Made by a program: the position numbers and the translations under genes | NCBI GenBank assembly: GCA_029582155.1 | Contig: CM055909.1 | Location: 43,460,967 to 43,524,966, forward strand | Reading direction: 5' to 3' | DNA from: Panopea generosa | Lineage: Eukaryota; Mollusca; Bivalvia; Adapedonta; Hiatellidae | DNA length: 64,000 nucleotides | Notes under the pieces: generated by a model | Databases searched by the model: none | What the model saw: the letters and a program-made list of their open reading frames with translations, nothing else | Told to the model about the DNA's origin: nothing | In this document: piece by piece, positions 23,201-34,865 of the stretch | How the letters are laid out: every line of letters begins with the position of its first letter | Position numbering within the stretch: position 1 is the first letter of the stretch

Positions 23201-26135
23201 CCAATATAAACAGTTGCATTTCTTTTGCGTTCAAGTATATAATAAGTTTGTAATAAATGAGGTTAAGTCACTAGCCTAGCTATTGTCTGCTTATCGTGAA
23301 TCGATTATGAATCAAATAATATCTGATATTATATATATTAACTTACCTTGATTTTTTCACTTGAAAGCAGTTCTTTATCAAGGAGCTTTTTCAAGGTCCC
23401 GTACTTCCAAATATTTTTCAATCGATCAAGGTCCTGTGTCGACTTTACTTGGATGTTAAATAAAATAGACCCTTTGCCTATACCGGAAAATACACAGTTT
23501 AATTTTTCCATATACATCAAAGTAACGGGGAAATCTGCTGGCTTTTCAGTAAAGCTATATAGTTTTTCCATGAATTTCAGTTTAAGATCATCCCGTCTCA
23601 ATTCTATTTGCTCTTTCAATTGTTCTACATTACTGTTGCAGTCTTTTCGACTTGTACTTTCATCATATGTACTACTACCGGAAGCTTCGACATCTGTCTT
23701 TTTGTCTTCATCTGCTGTAACTGTTTCAGGTTTATCTTCTTCTTGTCTCGGTTTTTTAGCAGGGGTGTCATTATCATCGGGATAGGTAGGTTGTCTTGCG
23801 TTTTTTGCATAAGTTGCAATTGCATTTTCAGGACTTACCTCCCCAGTTTGAATCTGTCTCATTGTTCCACTATCGATACATCTTAATGGGTCTATGTCGT
23901 TACAATGGCCATTGAAGCATGCAATTCCAAAACTATCTTCGAACTTGCTTATGTCCCAATGAACAGGAACAGTCGCTGAAAATTTTGCAAAGGTCAATAA
24001 ATTAAGTGGGTTTGTTAAAACTGCAACTTATTAATTTTACATCGATTGTAAAGCAAGTTGTCTCAGTTTATACATATCATGCTCGAAGTCTTCCTAGGTA
24101 TCAATAATATGCATATGCGGATAAAGTATTTTGCTCGCGGACACCACACATGCCATTATGTGGAATCAAACCATGGTCCTCAGATCCGGAATGGCTTTAA
24201 ACAATAGTTAAGTCACTTCAAGATAAGCCAGTGCTAAATGCTGCACAGACATGACGCGATACTCGGGTATTTGATCGATCTACTAATACTTGACAGGTAA
24301 AAACAATGGCACATTATCAAACAATAGTTTATGATTACATGGTATACATATTGTTTCTTACCGCTGAATCAAGTGGTAAAGTTATCAATTACTTGCGGAG
24401 ATGGGTATGAGGTTTACTTTGAGAAATGACATGGAATTACACTATATAGTATAGGTATATCCAAACAGACAAAAAATATGTTTAGATCAATGTTAAAACT
24501 GCGTTTAAATCGATATTCAAACTTTGTTTAAATCAATATTAAAACAATGTCTAAAGCAGTGTTCAAACTATGTTTTAACTAGTATTCAAACTATGTTTAA
24601 ATCAATATTCCAACTACGTTTAAATAAATGTCCAAACGTCGTTCAAATTAATGTCCAAACGTCGTTCAAATAAATGTCCAAACGTCATTTAAGGTAGTTC
24701 GTGGCGTTCCTATTGGAATTTTTTACATCTGGCGTAAATTATCAAAAATCTGTACATATATACTATGAAGTATCAGCTTTCGTTTAAGCTTCTTTTTTTA
24801 ATACAGTCCCACAGAATCTCATTAACAGGGCCGCCTAGCGGTACGTGTTTTCGGGCGATTTTTTCTCGTTTTTTTTCCTTATAAAATGGTCAATATTAAT
24901 TGAAATTTGTTTTTTTAATAACATTATTAAATTACTTATTTTGTTTCCTGTGATAAGATTATAAGTTTAATACAGTTTAAACGCATTTTGTGTTACCTTT
25001 ACATCTAATCATTACGCCGGGGTTGATTAAAAAATAGGTTTGAAAACAACAAATTTTGAACATTCACGCTTGATTGCGCAAAAATGCTCTGGTACAAGTT
25101 TTTGAATTTTACATACGTTAAATTTAATTCATTTCTCTACAATATGACTGAATAAAAAGAGCTAGTTTTTTCATAAATTCAAATTCAACTTAAAAATGAA
25201 ACACTTAAAAACACACGACGTTTGCCTGCTATTTCAGACCACGTCGTTTTTTTACGTTAGTATTATATAGCGTTCCCTTGACGTCGTCCGAAATCACAAA
25301 GAAAACGTCGTGTTTTTAAGTGTTTTATGTTAATTTAAATTTAAATTTATAGAACTTTTACCAGAGCGTTTTCGCGCAATCAGTCGTGAATGTTTAAAAT
25401 TTCTTGTTTTCAAACCCAGGAAATGAAATAAATAATCTAATAAGGTTATAAAAAACAATTTTGATTTAATATTTTGATTATTTTACAAGGAAAAAACGGA
25501 GAAAATCGTCCGAAAAAATACGTACCGCCAGGGGGCGCTTTTAACGAGAAACTGCGGTATTATATTGAATAAAATAGCTTAAACTACATAGATCACTTCA
25601 ACAGATATTTTTTATAAATTACGCCAGATGTCAAAAAAATCCGACAACAAACTACCTTAAATTAATGTTAAACGTCGTTTAAATCTATTTTAGTATTTAC
25701 CCATACACAGGTCAGGTCAGACATGATTGATCCGCAGGCGAGCTTTTCAATGGACAGATTCCAGGATTGTCTACATAGATTGTCTTTCAATAAGAAGATA
25801 GAAAAGTAGATAATTATCATGAGAAGTTGACAGCAGAACAGAAAACAAATAATCTTCAATACGACTTTTTCAATGTCTGTAGTATAACAAGCACGTGTTC
25901 CAAACCAATAAAAGCAATAGGAACTCAAGGTGTGTACAGCTGAACTTACTATAGAAACTTTCAAACGTGTCTGCCAAGTCGGATAGACCCACGCCAGGAT
26001 TTCGGAGTGCCTTCATCAAATCTTCAAACCAATTCGGTCTCCGAATTAGCCGATGAAACAGTACATCTGCAGCCAGTGTGTCTCCCACTAGCTTCTGTTG
26101 AGCTGTTACAACTTCCTGTGGAAGCAAATATATTC

Positions 26136-26197
<62 letters not shown>

Positions 26198-28471
26198 GGA
26201 GGTAATTGAAATCACAACGCAATTTCCGATTTTTTAAATCTTTCCAGATGCACATTCACAATGTATGATGAATATATGGAGATAATTATTTGACAACAAC
26301 CAGATATACATGTACAGACCAGACTACGGCAAGTTCACCTAACTACAATGCAAACCGTAGACATATATCGAGGCATCTACCAAACCAATAAATTTGGGGT
26401 CAACTAAGACTTATTTGCTATGGTTTTACATGCAACACATCTGGACTGGACGGACAATTTACATACATGAACTGATAGGTTGAGTAGGATGCAGTTAATG
26501 ATTCATGACTACTCACATGCAACATAAAGGTCAGATTTAGAAACCCGTTGGATCATGAAGATACAGTGAAATCATTATATTTTATTTTATAATGGGAGAT
26601 AACTGAACCTACAACAACGGAATTTGCGATTGTTGAGAGTGTTTTTGAAATCCATCAATATGTGACAAAGTTACAGATCGGACTTGAAATCTCAAACAGA
26701 TTCCAAGGATTGTAAAATAAACTCAAAGTGTGACCTTGACCGTTGAGGTATGCGTCTGGGTTTTATGTGCGACACGTCGTCATGTCATCTTGATCAATTG
26801 GGCCAGTTAAATCCCTCAATATAAGACAAAGTTACAGACCAGACACGAAATATCAAATAAATTGAAAGTGTGATCTTGACCTTTAAGAAAAGGTTCTGGG
26901 TCTTACACATGACACTTCATCATGTCATATTGATCAACTAAGCCAAGTGTTTCTGAAATCCATCCCTAATGACAAAGTTACAGACCGGACACGATATCTC
27001 AATAGGACTCAATATGTTGTCAAATAAACGCAAAGTGTGACCTTGACCTTTGATGTTCGGGTATGGGTATAACGAGCGACACGTCGTCATGTCATGCTGA
27101 TGATTGAGCCAAGTGTTTTTGAAATATATCCATAGGTGATAAAGTTTCATAGCATAATTAGTTCAATAATCCAAGGGCCAAACTGTACACTGAGACACTG
27201 TTTGCTTAATCGAGATGTTTACCAAGTAGATGCAATGGTATTGACCGTAATAACAGAAAGTGCAAATTATGTAACAAATATATTGTTAGTTTACGCCGAT
27301 TGTTGTTTTTTTTGCTCGATTGTGTAGTTAGATCAAAACTTATACGAATCGCTTTCGAGTCCGCTTCCTGGGTTAACCCAGCACTGAGTGTTGTTATTTG
27401 TGAGGACACCTGGTCAAGCTGAGAAACAAACTAACAACTTTCTTGCATGAGCGGCCAGCACTCTATCCACTGCACCAGGTAACACTTTTAAAATAGTGTT
27501 GATCTGAGAAGTCAGTTTGAAGTTCTTATTGTGCTGAGTATGCGTCACTTCGAAGTTACTATTTACAAACATATAGTTTCAAGCATTGGCCCATGACAGA
27601 CATATTTATATAGCCGATCGATGTCAACTAATAATCGTTTATACTTATCAAGTTTACTTCGATTGCGAAACAAGTTATTACAACTTACGCTCGAAGTCTT
27701 CCTAGGTAGAACCAGTACTAAGCATCATTTTTTTTATGCAGAAAAAAAGTGAATTGCTCAATGCCATAGCCGAGCGCGGGTTCAATGGTCTACCACTGAA
27801 CTACACGCTCCGCTAAACTAATAATACATGTAAGGCCTTTTTCCTAATAATCATAAAAGAAACTACAACTGTAAGAATTAATTAAATGTATTGTTTTGTA
27901 ATTATGTGATTACATTATAATTGAATAACTAGTATTAATACAGAGTGTTGAATAGTTCCTTGATGTGCGCAAATGTCGTCTTTACTATATATTTATACAT
28001 ATATGTATAACACATGCGAATTGTGAAAGGCGAAAGGTTAACCGATTGCTCATCAACTAGAAACTTGTAGTTGGTGATGAATCAACTGATATTGCTGAAT
28101 GATTAGTTTAAAAGAATTGTGAATATCTGAATATAAGGCCAAATGAAATTAAAATTGTTTCCTGTCACATGCTTGAAAAAATTGGTTCGGTAGGTAGGTA
28201 TTTCATTCTTTTCGATGGTTCATGGATCGGAAGACGAAAAAACAATTCAATAAAAACTTGAATCAGGGGTTAAAATATTGACTCGGTTGGGTCACAAGAA
28301 ATAAAACTATTTTTTTCATTTGACCAAACTACTTACCACGTCTATTCGATCAAGACACAGTAGATGGGGTAGAATGTGCATCGGAATCACCTGTTTTCTG
28401 AAAAGAGGCAGGCAGCTCTTTGTAACTCTCTCATTGAAATCATCTGCAAGGCCCTTGCTAGCAGCCGCCAT
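17597..28471 (-). CDS. Gene B: CARD - TRADD-N-like - LRR protein (1228 aa, 5 exons)
   Basis: Minus-strand exons 28337-28471, 25950-26115, 23347-23975, 21826-21943 and 17597-20235 join in one frame (3687 nt with stop). Exon lengths (135, 166, 629, 118, 2639) and phases mirror gene A. Seen: CARD at residues 9-99 with ILPHLLCL at 33-40 and NWFEDLMKALR; short linker 116-205; charged helix and TRADD-N-like domain at about 210-310 with GSILFNIQV and IWKYGTLKKLLDKELL; unassigned middle region 311-780; RNI-type LRRs 787-1190. No Walker motif, signal peptide or membrane segment was seen. Start chosen at 28471 because it aligns with the gene A start. The two proteins are clearly homologous but well diverged, so this is an old duplication. 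Same inferred role as gene A: a cytosolic innate-immune adaptor or receptor. It lies downstream of DHX8 on the same strand. Confidence 0.88.
20236..21825 (-). other. Gene B intron 4
   Basis: Contains a (TTA)n microsatellite at about 20325-20353 and the 45-bp minisatellite at 21236-21745. A short stretch at about 20740-20763 resembles one minisatellite unit. No separate gene is supported. Confidence 0.6.
21236..21745. repeat. 45-bp minisatellite, about 11 copies
   Basis: Unit of 45 bp built around AATACAGATAATAACGCTGC and GTTGTTGGCGTTGAT. A unit length divisible by three keeps frames open on both strands. It lies some 80 bases inside intron 4, next to the exon 4 donor. Confidence 0.92.
21826..21943 (-). 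CDS. Gene B exon 4: conserved small exon
   Basis: 118 nt, phase 0 in and phase 1 out. Codes YPVKNITSHV and ERCKAWLT; donor gtaaaa. The frame stays open across the donor into the intron for a further 200 or so codons. Confidence 0.88.
22322..22440 (-). mobile_element. SINE relic in gene B intron 3
   Basis: On the minus strand a tRNA-like head (GGTGGTAGAGTGGACAT, then a B-box-like GGGCTCGATCCC) is followed by text shared with copies at 27352-27480, 34690-34865 and 37980-38270. Confidence 0.6.
23005..23075. repeat. T-rich then G-rich low-complexity tract
   Basis: Long T runs followed by a run of 14 or so G on the plus strand, in gene B intron 3. The G tract could fold as a quadruplex; run lengths may be unreliable. 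Confidence 0.8.
23347..23975 (-). CDS. Gene B exon 3: linker, coiled coil and TRADD-N-like domain
   Basis: 629 nt, phase 1 in and phase 0 out, donor gtaagt. Begins TVPVHWDISKFEDSFG; the linker is much shorter than in gene A; the end carries GSILFNIQV and IWKYGTLKKLLDKELL. Confidence 0.88.
24045..24420. mobile_element. SINE relics in gene B intron 2
   Basis: Text at 24080-24200 (CTCGAAGTCTTCCTAGGTA, GGACACCACACATG) recurs at 27690-27815, 39120-39265 and 42370-42450. The part at 24345-24420 (GAATCAAGTGGTAAAG) matches the family-2 SINE body at 29420-29470 and 49285-49310. Confidence 0.55.
24473..24690. repeat. Minisatellite of about 23-bp units, interrupted by an inserted palindrome
   Basis: Degenerate units such as CAAACTATGTTTAAATCAAT. 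The array resumes at 25659-25690 on the far side of the palindromic element. Confidence 0.8.
24691..25658. mobile_element. 968-bp palindromic (foldback) element in gene B intron 2
   Basis: Two arms of about 450 bp face each other: AAGGTAGTT at the left end and AACTACCTT at the right, with matching inner blocks (ACATCTGGCGTAA against TTACGCCAGATGT; GTTTGAAAACAA against TTGTTTTCAAAC; AAACACGACGTTT-like pairs near 25215 and 25310). No coding capacity. The surrounding minisatellite shows it is an insertion. Confidence 0.85.
25950..26115 (-). CDS. Gene B exon 2: second half of CARD
   Basis: 166 nt, phase 0 in and phase 1 out, donor gtaagt, acceptor TTCCACAG. Codes ADVLFHRLIRRPNWFEDL and LSDLADTFESF, in line with gene A exon 2. 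Confidence 0.9.
26138..26194. repeat. (TA)n microsatellite beside the CARD exon acceptor
   Basis: About 28 TA units starting some 23 bases upstream, in gene B orientation, of the exon 2 acceptor. Confidence 0.95.
26640..27150. repeat. Tandem repeat of about 140-167-bp units in gene B intron 1
   Basis: About three degenerate units, each with GACAAAGTTACAGACC, AAAGTGTGACCTTGACC and GACACGTCGTCATGTCAT (markers near 26731, 26871 and 27038). The style matches bivalve pearl-like repeats; no terminal repeats were found. Confidence 0.75.
27352..27815 (-). mobile_element. Two SINE relics in gene B intron 1
   Basis: 27352-27480 repeats the text of the 22322 relic (GAGTCCGCTTCCTGGGT, GAGCGGCCAGCACTCTAT). 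27655-27815 repeats that of 24045 and ends in a tRNA-like head (TAGTTCAGTGGTAGACC on the minus strand). Confidence 0.55.
28337..28471 (-). CDS. Gene B exon 1: first half of CARD
   Basis: 135 nt, donor gtaagt. The start ATG at 28469-28471 follows an A-rich stretch. Codes GLADDFNERVTK, VIPMHILPHLLCL. Confidence 0.88.
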
Positions 28472-28655
28472 TTTTTATTTTTTCTCCAAGAACACGGAAT
28501 ATTCACAAGCCTAAGCTATGAAATTGTCTTTTGTGGCTTCTATTAAAACACGTATAGGTGGCATCTATAAAAATTGATAAAGAAATCAAGTAAAGACAAG
28601 GTAATAGTTATATACAACGAATGTGAAGCAAGGCTCAAACAAAAAATATCAATTT

Positions 28656-28875
28656 ATTTTTTGAATGGGGTTTAACGCCATTTTCAACACATTTCAGGTT
28701 ATATATGGCATATCCAGTTTTAGTGGTGGAGGAAGACCTCAGAATGAGTCATACTGAGTAGAAGCACCGTCCTTCCGCAAGTAACTGAGATTTTCTCACA
28801 TAACGGTTTTTGGAGCGAGCGGGGCACGAACCTACCACCTTAGTGCTGAGAGATCAGTGATCACGACTATCAAGG
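28656..28875 (-). mobile_element. SINE family 3 copy upstream of gene B
   Basis: Tail at 28656 (A-rich on the minus strand), body with AACACATTTCAGGTTATATA-type text, head near 28870. Related copies: 50171-50430 and 51325-51475 on the minus strand, 52246-52480 on the plus strand, 60869-60960 fragment. Confidence 0.7.
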
Positions 28876-28884
28876 ACTCACACC

Positions 28885-29336
28885 AGTATTATCTCCCTTG
28901 AGTACAGATGAAGGAGGTAGAAATAAAACTTCAGTTCTCTTTTTCTTCTTTTTTTCAGGGCTTTGTACTGCAATGGTTTGTTTTTTTGCTAGCATGAGTT
29001 AAATGGTCAGTATTTTAGAAATCACCACTGAAAATTTGATGCTAATACCGGCTTTCTGGACAATTCTGTGTCATTTCAGAAGTGTTGGTTCGAACCGCAT
29101 CTAGGGCGAATAGTTGACATATTATTACTCTGGAAATCGATAGGTCTCACAAAAGCATTGAATTTAAAAAAACAACCTGGTCAAGGTATGCTTTTTTCAT
29201 TTATAATTGCATATCTTGAACCAGTGAAGAATTTGAGCCCAGACACATGCTGCAGAATTTGATTTTTCACTCTGTTTTGGACATAAATGTTAAAATGGAG
29301 CCCTATGGGAAATGTAATAGTGGTGTGAGACGTCAA
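28885..29336 (-). mobile_element. Uninterrupted copy of the dispersed repeat at 10365-11700
   Basis: Reverse-orientation match to the two flanks of the nested element (TCTGTGTCATTT, GGTTCGAACCGCAT, GAGCCCAGACACATGCTGC, GGAGCCCTATGGGAAATGT). It shows the empty site. Confidence 0.75.
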
Positions 29337-29500
29337 CCCAAGGGTTCGATTCCCCGCCCGGTAACAGTCTCCGTAATGATTGATATATGACATTGTGTCT
29401 CATTACCATTCGTCTCTCACCGCTGATTCAAGTGGGAAAGTTATCAATTACTTTAAGAGATGGGGTGTGCTCGAGTACTGATTAACCTTTCAGGATCACA
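29337..29500 (+). mobile_element. SINE family 2, truncated
   Basis: B-box-like GGGTTCGATTCCCC, then CAGTCTCCGTAATGATTGAT and TTCAAGTGGGAAAGTTATCA, as in copies at 48008, 49146 and 54885. Confidence 0.7.
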
Positions 29501-32224
29501 TTTTTTTTTATTCTTATAGTTTTAAACTTATTTATTTTATTTCGATTGTGAAACAAGTTCGTAAAACTTAGACAAATCACGTTCGAAGTCTGATTGCGTA
29601 TGTAAACCCATTTTTTATGCTTGTGAAGGATTTCATGAACAGCTGCTGATAAGATGCCAGTTATATGAGAATTATCTTGCACTAACTGTATCTACTTTGA
29701 TGCAGTTATGCGCTGCAGTTATGTACTGTACATAAACAGCCGACTTAGGCTACCAGTATGAGGATTATATTTATGTAAAATTGTCCATCTTTAAATTTCT
29801 TGTACCACCTGTAAACCGTTTTTATTCAACCTCGTATTTCAGTCTTCAAATGCTTCGTCGTAATTATGACAAAATGCCATCAGTGTATATGACTGACTAT
29901 ATTTCAAATGAATGTAAATTCGGTGCTGTATACCCAATTACAATAAAAACTCGTTCATTGTGTAGCAATCGCTTAAATCTCTATTGTGGTACAAACTGTT
30001 ACGAATTTGCAAGTATAGTTTCCACGGAATCGCGTTCGTCTAAAAAATCTGATTACTTCTTGTAGCTGACCACAAATGTGTGGAATAAAAGGGTTTTCTA
30101 CCAATTTACAACAGTTGCACATCTTACAAAAATACAAACGAAAGTAATGGTCTGTCCATACCAAGTGGGTTTATATTTTCCGGAAAAGACGTTAAATAAT
30201 ATTTTATTAACATTGCCACTTATCTGTTTATGCATAGTGATAATACTAAAAGACCATTTCTTTAAAACGACTATAATTATGTTAATTTCAACAAGGACTT
30301 GTATAGTATTATCTTATTTAATTCCTTGATTTCAATGGTGAAGTATGGTTACATTGTGGGTTTGTTTTGTAAACACTGTAATTATGGTCGCTTTTCATGT
30401 CGCTTAGATTCCCATTGTGTATATTTTACTGCAGTATCACACTCTAACATTCAATGTGCATTTTAGTATTTTTTTTACTAGACAGTACATTAGTTTTTAA
30501 CCTATGATATCGCTTCAATTTTCAAATTCATGTACAAACAACAAAACCCGCGCTAGCTATGGTTAGAAACAACCTTGTATGTATAAGATTTTATTTATCC
30601 TCGCGCTTTGAGCAGAGTCAATCAGCTGATGACCTTTAAACGTGCTTAGCTCCGCCCAGAAACTGTCTGTCAAATGACGTTAAACACTAAGCCAGTTATT
30701 TCCCCTGCGGTCGATCCCTTTGAGTTTTTAATTGTTAAACTTTTACTAAATAAACACTAACTATTACTTGATTGTATTAAATAAACAGAGTAAGGTTTAA
30801 ATACACACTTGGGATGAAATTTGGAAACCAAATCAGATCGGTGTCAGTTTGTTTTGTTTGGTTCGTGTAACTTTCCATAGATTTGCCATATTTATTGTTT
30901 GGGGAACAAAACATGTGTACGTGTAGTATGCAGGTAATGAATAAAATATATTTTTTTATTTTAGAAAAACAATTATAGCCCACATATGGAAAAGTGTCCG
31001 AAACTTAATTAAGACAAATAAAGATTTATTAATATATCACACAAAAAAAGTGTTATGAAATTGAAACTTATATAATTTACCTAGGACTTATATAGAAGGA
31101 TAGGGAAATTGCAACTCTCCACTAAATGTTGACAGAATAGCATGCGAAGAATTAATACATTTGTAGTTCAATCCATTTGCGTATGTTATTAATAGATATG
31201 TATTATCATGTGACGTTAATTATCTGTAACATAAGTAATCAAAAAGTGTGTTTGAACTAATAAATTTGACAAAATAATCATTCAAATTTCACAGCCAACC
31301 GATTCTTTTACATAACAAGTAAAGTTTATGTAATCTTAGATGTTTTATAATGTTTTAAACACGTTTTTTTTTTATTTTTCAGTAATTAGGTCAATGAATA
31401 ATGTAAACTATTGCAAAAACGAAAGTTGAATAAATAACATGCATATTATCATATCAAATATCCTACCTTATATTCACCTGTTCCCAAAGATGCTGTATTA
31501 ATTTTTAAAGCAAACTTATATGATATTCACACTGCTGATAACCGTTTTACAGACATTTATTTTGTACGCTATTGTAATAAAGCACGCATTTATGCATGGT
31601 AAAATGGCGCCGTTCCATGAGATCTCACATAAGCAAATCAATCGTTAAACATCGGGTATTTCCGTATCCTCCTTAACATTGCGTAGCATAAAGGCCGAGG
31701 TGTTCAGATTGATAAGCAAATAACAGCGCAGTGAGATCAATATTCTATTTATAGTAATAACCTCGACAATGGGAAAGTTTTACGGGATTCCCCATTCAGG
31801 TGACATTCAATAGTGTCTTATCACAGACGTGAGTAAGATGATTTATATACCAAAACTTATTCATTGAACGTATATAACGCAAAAGTAATATGGACATGTA
31901 ATTAAACAACCGCTAAATACGGCCATGCCGAGAGCACGCGATTAAAAATATCAAGGAATTAGAGAGAACTTCTTCTATAGTTCCTCGAAAATATAGATGT
32001 AAAACTATTTATTACAGTGACATATCTTGCTAATAAGTTTGAATGGTTTACTTTTCCTTTTTTAAATTTAAAGAAATGAAGAAATTTTACGCTTAAAGTT
32101 ACATTTTGTGATACTTTTCTCATTCTTTCAGCGACATATCCACATGTTATTAAATCACTCCTTAAAGGTAATATATCCGAAAAAAATGCTATAAAAACGC
32201 TATGCATGTCCAAGGAGGAGCTGA
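29501..32224. other. Intergenic between gene B and DHX8, no gene seen
   Basis: AT-rich. A dispersed repeat at about 31080-31340 (TATAGAAGGATAGG, ATGCGAAG) recurs at 55650-55810. Short open frames lack support. Confidence 0.5.
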
Positions 32225-33087
32225 GGTCATTTCGTAACCGGTTCTTTTCAGTTGTTTCGTTACAATTTTTTCGGTCATTTCATAACCAGTTTTAAATGTC
32301 GGTCATTTTGTAACCACTTTTTTGGTCATTTTGTAACCGGTTGAAAATAAGGTGTAAATGGTTCATATTGATGAACAAAACATTGTTTTATAGTAGTTTT
32401 ATGATGATATAATCATATTAAAATGAAAAAATGCCATACATGTAGTAAGTTTTGGTCATTTCGTAACCGGTTGAACACATTTTGTAAATGGTTTATAAAG
32501 ATGAATAAAGAAGAAAAATGACATACATGGAGCAAGTTTTGGTAATTTCGTAACCAGTTGAACATATTTTGTAAATGGTTTATAAAGATGAATAAAGAAG
32601 AATATTTTATGATATTTCTTTGATATTAAAATCATATTAAATTAAAAAATGACATGGTGTAATTTTACCTATATTTTTTTTACCATGCTAAAATATCAGT
32701 AATTAATTTCAGTATTAAGAAACAAAATGAGTCCTGCATCCTAACGGATTTAATTAGTTAACACATAGATCACATAATAGGACCCATTAGTACCTATTTA
32801 AAATTATCATACTTTATAACAAAGGACCAATAATGTGGCTAAAAATAGTCAACATACTTCTTTTTTCATTTTTATATATAGTTTTTATAACCCAATTATC
32901 TGAAAAATATAATAAAATATTGTTTTATTTATCTTTATTAACACATTTTTTCAACCGGTTATGAAATGACCAAAAAAGTGGTTACAAAATGACCGATATT
33001 TAAAACTGGTTATGAAATGACCGAAAAAATAGTTATGAAACGACTGAAACAAAAACGGTTACGAAATGACTTGGTTACAAAATGACC
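32225..33087. mobile_element. 863-bp foldback element with 125-bp inverted ends
   Basis: Ends are built of GGTCATTTCGTAACCGGTT-like sub-repeats: four in each arm, inverted at the right end (32950-33087). Two further direct sub-repeats lie inside (near 32453 and 32540). The trinucleotide TGA lies on both flanks, a possible target-site duplication. No transposase. Confidence 0.85.
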
Positions 33088-34689
33088 TGATCCCCCAAGT
33101 AGTGATATATATATATATATATGGAGATAACGTGTATCTATGGAGTAAAGGGTTAAATATGAATTCATGAATCTGTGATAGCTGCCATCAGATGTTGATT
33201 GTGCTGGAACACTTCAGATATAATTTATCACAGGCCATTTACGTCCAAGGTTTTAATTATGGGTTTTTTTTTGTAAAGGGTTTGGACATATTCAATGCAT
33301 TACAACAGTGACTTAATTACATGTTTATAGGTCTCTGATTACAGGCTATAAAGACAACCGGCTTTATTAGGTGAAGGAAGACCAGAGACTCGCGAATCAG
33401 AATCCACATAGGACCAGTTCAAGCTACATTGTCCTTCAACTACCTGGCAAGCTTAGGCAGCATTTTATTGCAATAATTGTGTCAAATATAGTGTTTATTT
33501 AGTAACTCCCGGTGGAGCTGCAATGAAAGCCGAGATGATCAACGTTTTAAAGCTGGTTTTTGTTAAGGCTGTTTCTAGGCAAAGCTGGTATGGCTTTGTA
33601 GTTTGTACATGACATGTTCACGTATGCACAGTGATGACAAACTTCTTAATAATTAAGAATGAACTTAATATTTAAATTATTTTGTAGGCTGTTTTAACAA
33701 ATAAGAGCGACACAATTTTGGAAATTGAAGTAATTCCATTATATTGCACAAATGATTAGAGAGGTAAATGATCTTGAGACGGCGTCTTCGACCACTAGGC
33801 CACAGACAACCCCAATTTATCTTCAGAAATGGTCCATGGACAGTGGGGTTAACATATAATCAAACTGTATATTCTAGAAATTTTATTTTTTATTTCAAAT
33901 TTTAATATTATCACCCTGATAAACAGCTTTACATTTGTGTAATACATAAAACTATGATAATTTACAAATGTCATGATTGGTAGATATATATACAACTGTA
34001 TTTATTATACAAGGTACAACAAAAACATTGAGATTGTAAAATTGAGATTGTAAAATTTTTAAATATTTATTTTAAAAATATAAGTTCTATTTTATTGGTA
34101 GCCACTATCTTATCAGAGTCAACTTTATACTGTATTTATTTATTTATTTATTATATAAAAGTTTGTTTTTTTGTTGTTTTTTTACCAAAGGACCCCGTTG
34201 GAAATAAGCCTATAAGGGGATAAGTATATGATCTACACATTGTTAAACCCCCATGTACCAATGTTATTGTATTACGTAAACTGATCTTTTTATCCCTGAA
34301 TGAAACTGAATTGCATTGAATTCAATGCATCAACACACAAAGCTACATATATCATCATTTTCAAATACAGGGTTTAAAATGAGTCGTGCTTATCCAGCAC
34401 ATCATTAAATTTCCAACTCTCAATTATCCGTTTCAGTTTTCGCTGAAGTTAAGGAACTCAGAATTTCAATTTTCTTGACAATTAATTTCAATTTCTGGTC
34501 ATAAGTCTTTTATAACAATATAATTGTTGCCGCCTCACACTATTCTCTTTTATTTCGTTTTCTGAACCTCATGTTTCACAACAATCACTATTTATTCCTC
34601 CGCCCACCCCCGCAGTACAGAACTGTTAGAGTTTAACAAAATGTCAACTATATTTTTACATTTGCTGCATCACAAATTACATGATTAAT
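33088..34689. other. Intergenic, 3' side of DHX8
   Basis: Short TA microsatellite near 33108 and TTTA repeats near 34130; otherwise nothing recognised. A minus-strand AATAAA at 34591-34596 could end the DHX8 transcript. Confidence 0.4.
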
Positions 34690-34865
34690 GATGAAAGTGG
34701 GGTGGTAATGCAGTGCATAAAGTGTTGGTCGCTCGTGCAAGAGGTTGTGGGTTCAATTCCTAGCTCAACCCAATGACCTCTAAAACAAACAACAATCAGT
34801 ACCTATTCCAGCCAGGAAGCAGACTAGAGTGCCTTTCATATATGCTCTGACCTAACTTCACAGTT
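34690..34865 (+). mobile_element. SINE relic downstream of DHX8
   Basis: Head with GTGGTAATGCAGTGCATAAA and B-box-like GGGTTCAATTCC, body shared with 37980-38270. Confidence 0.6.
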
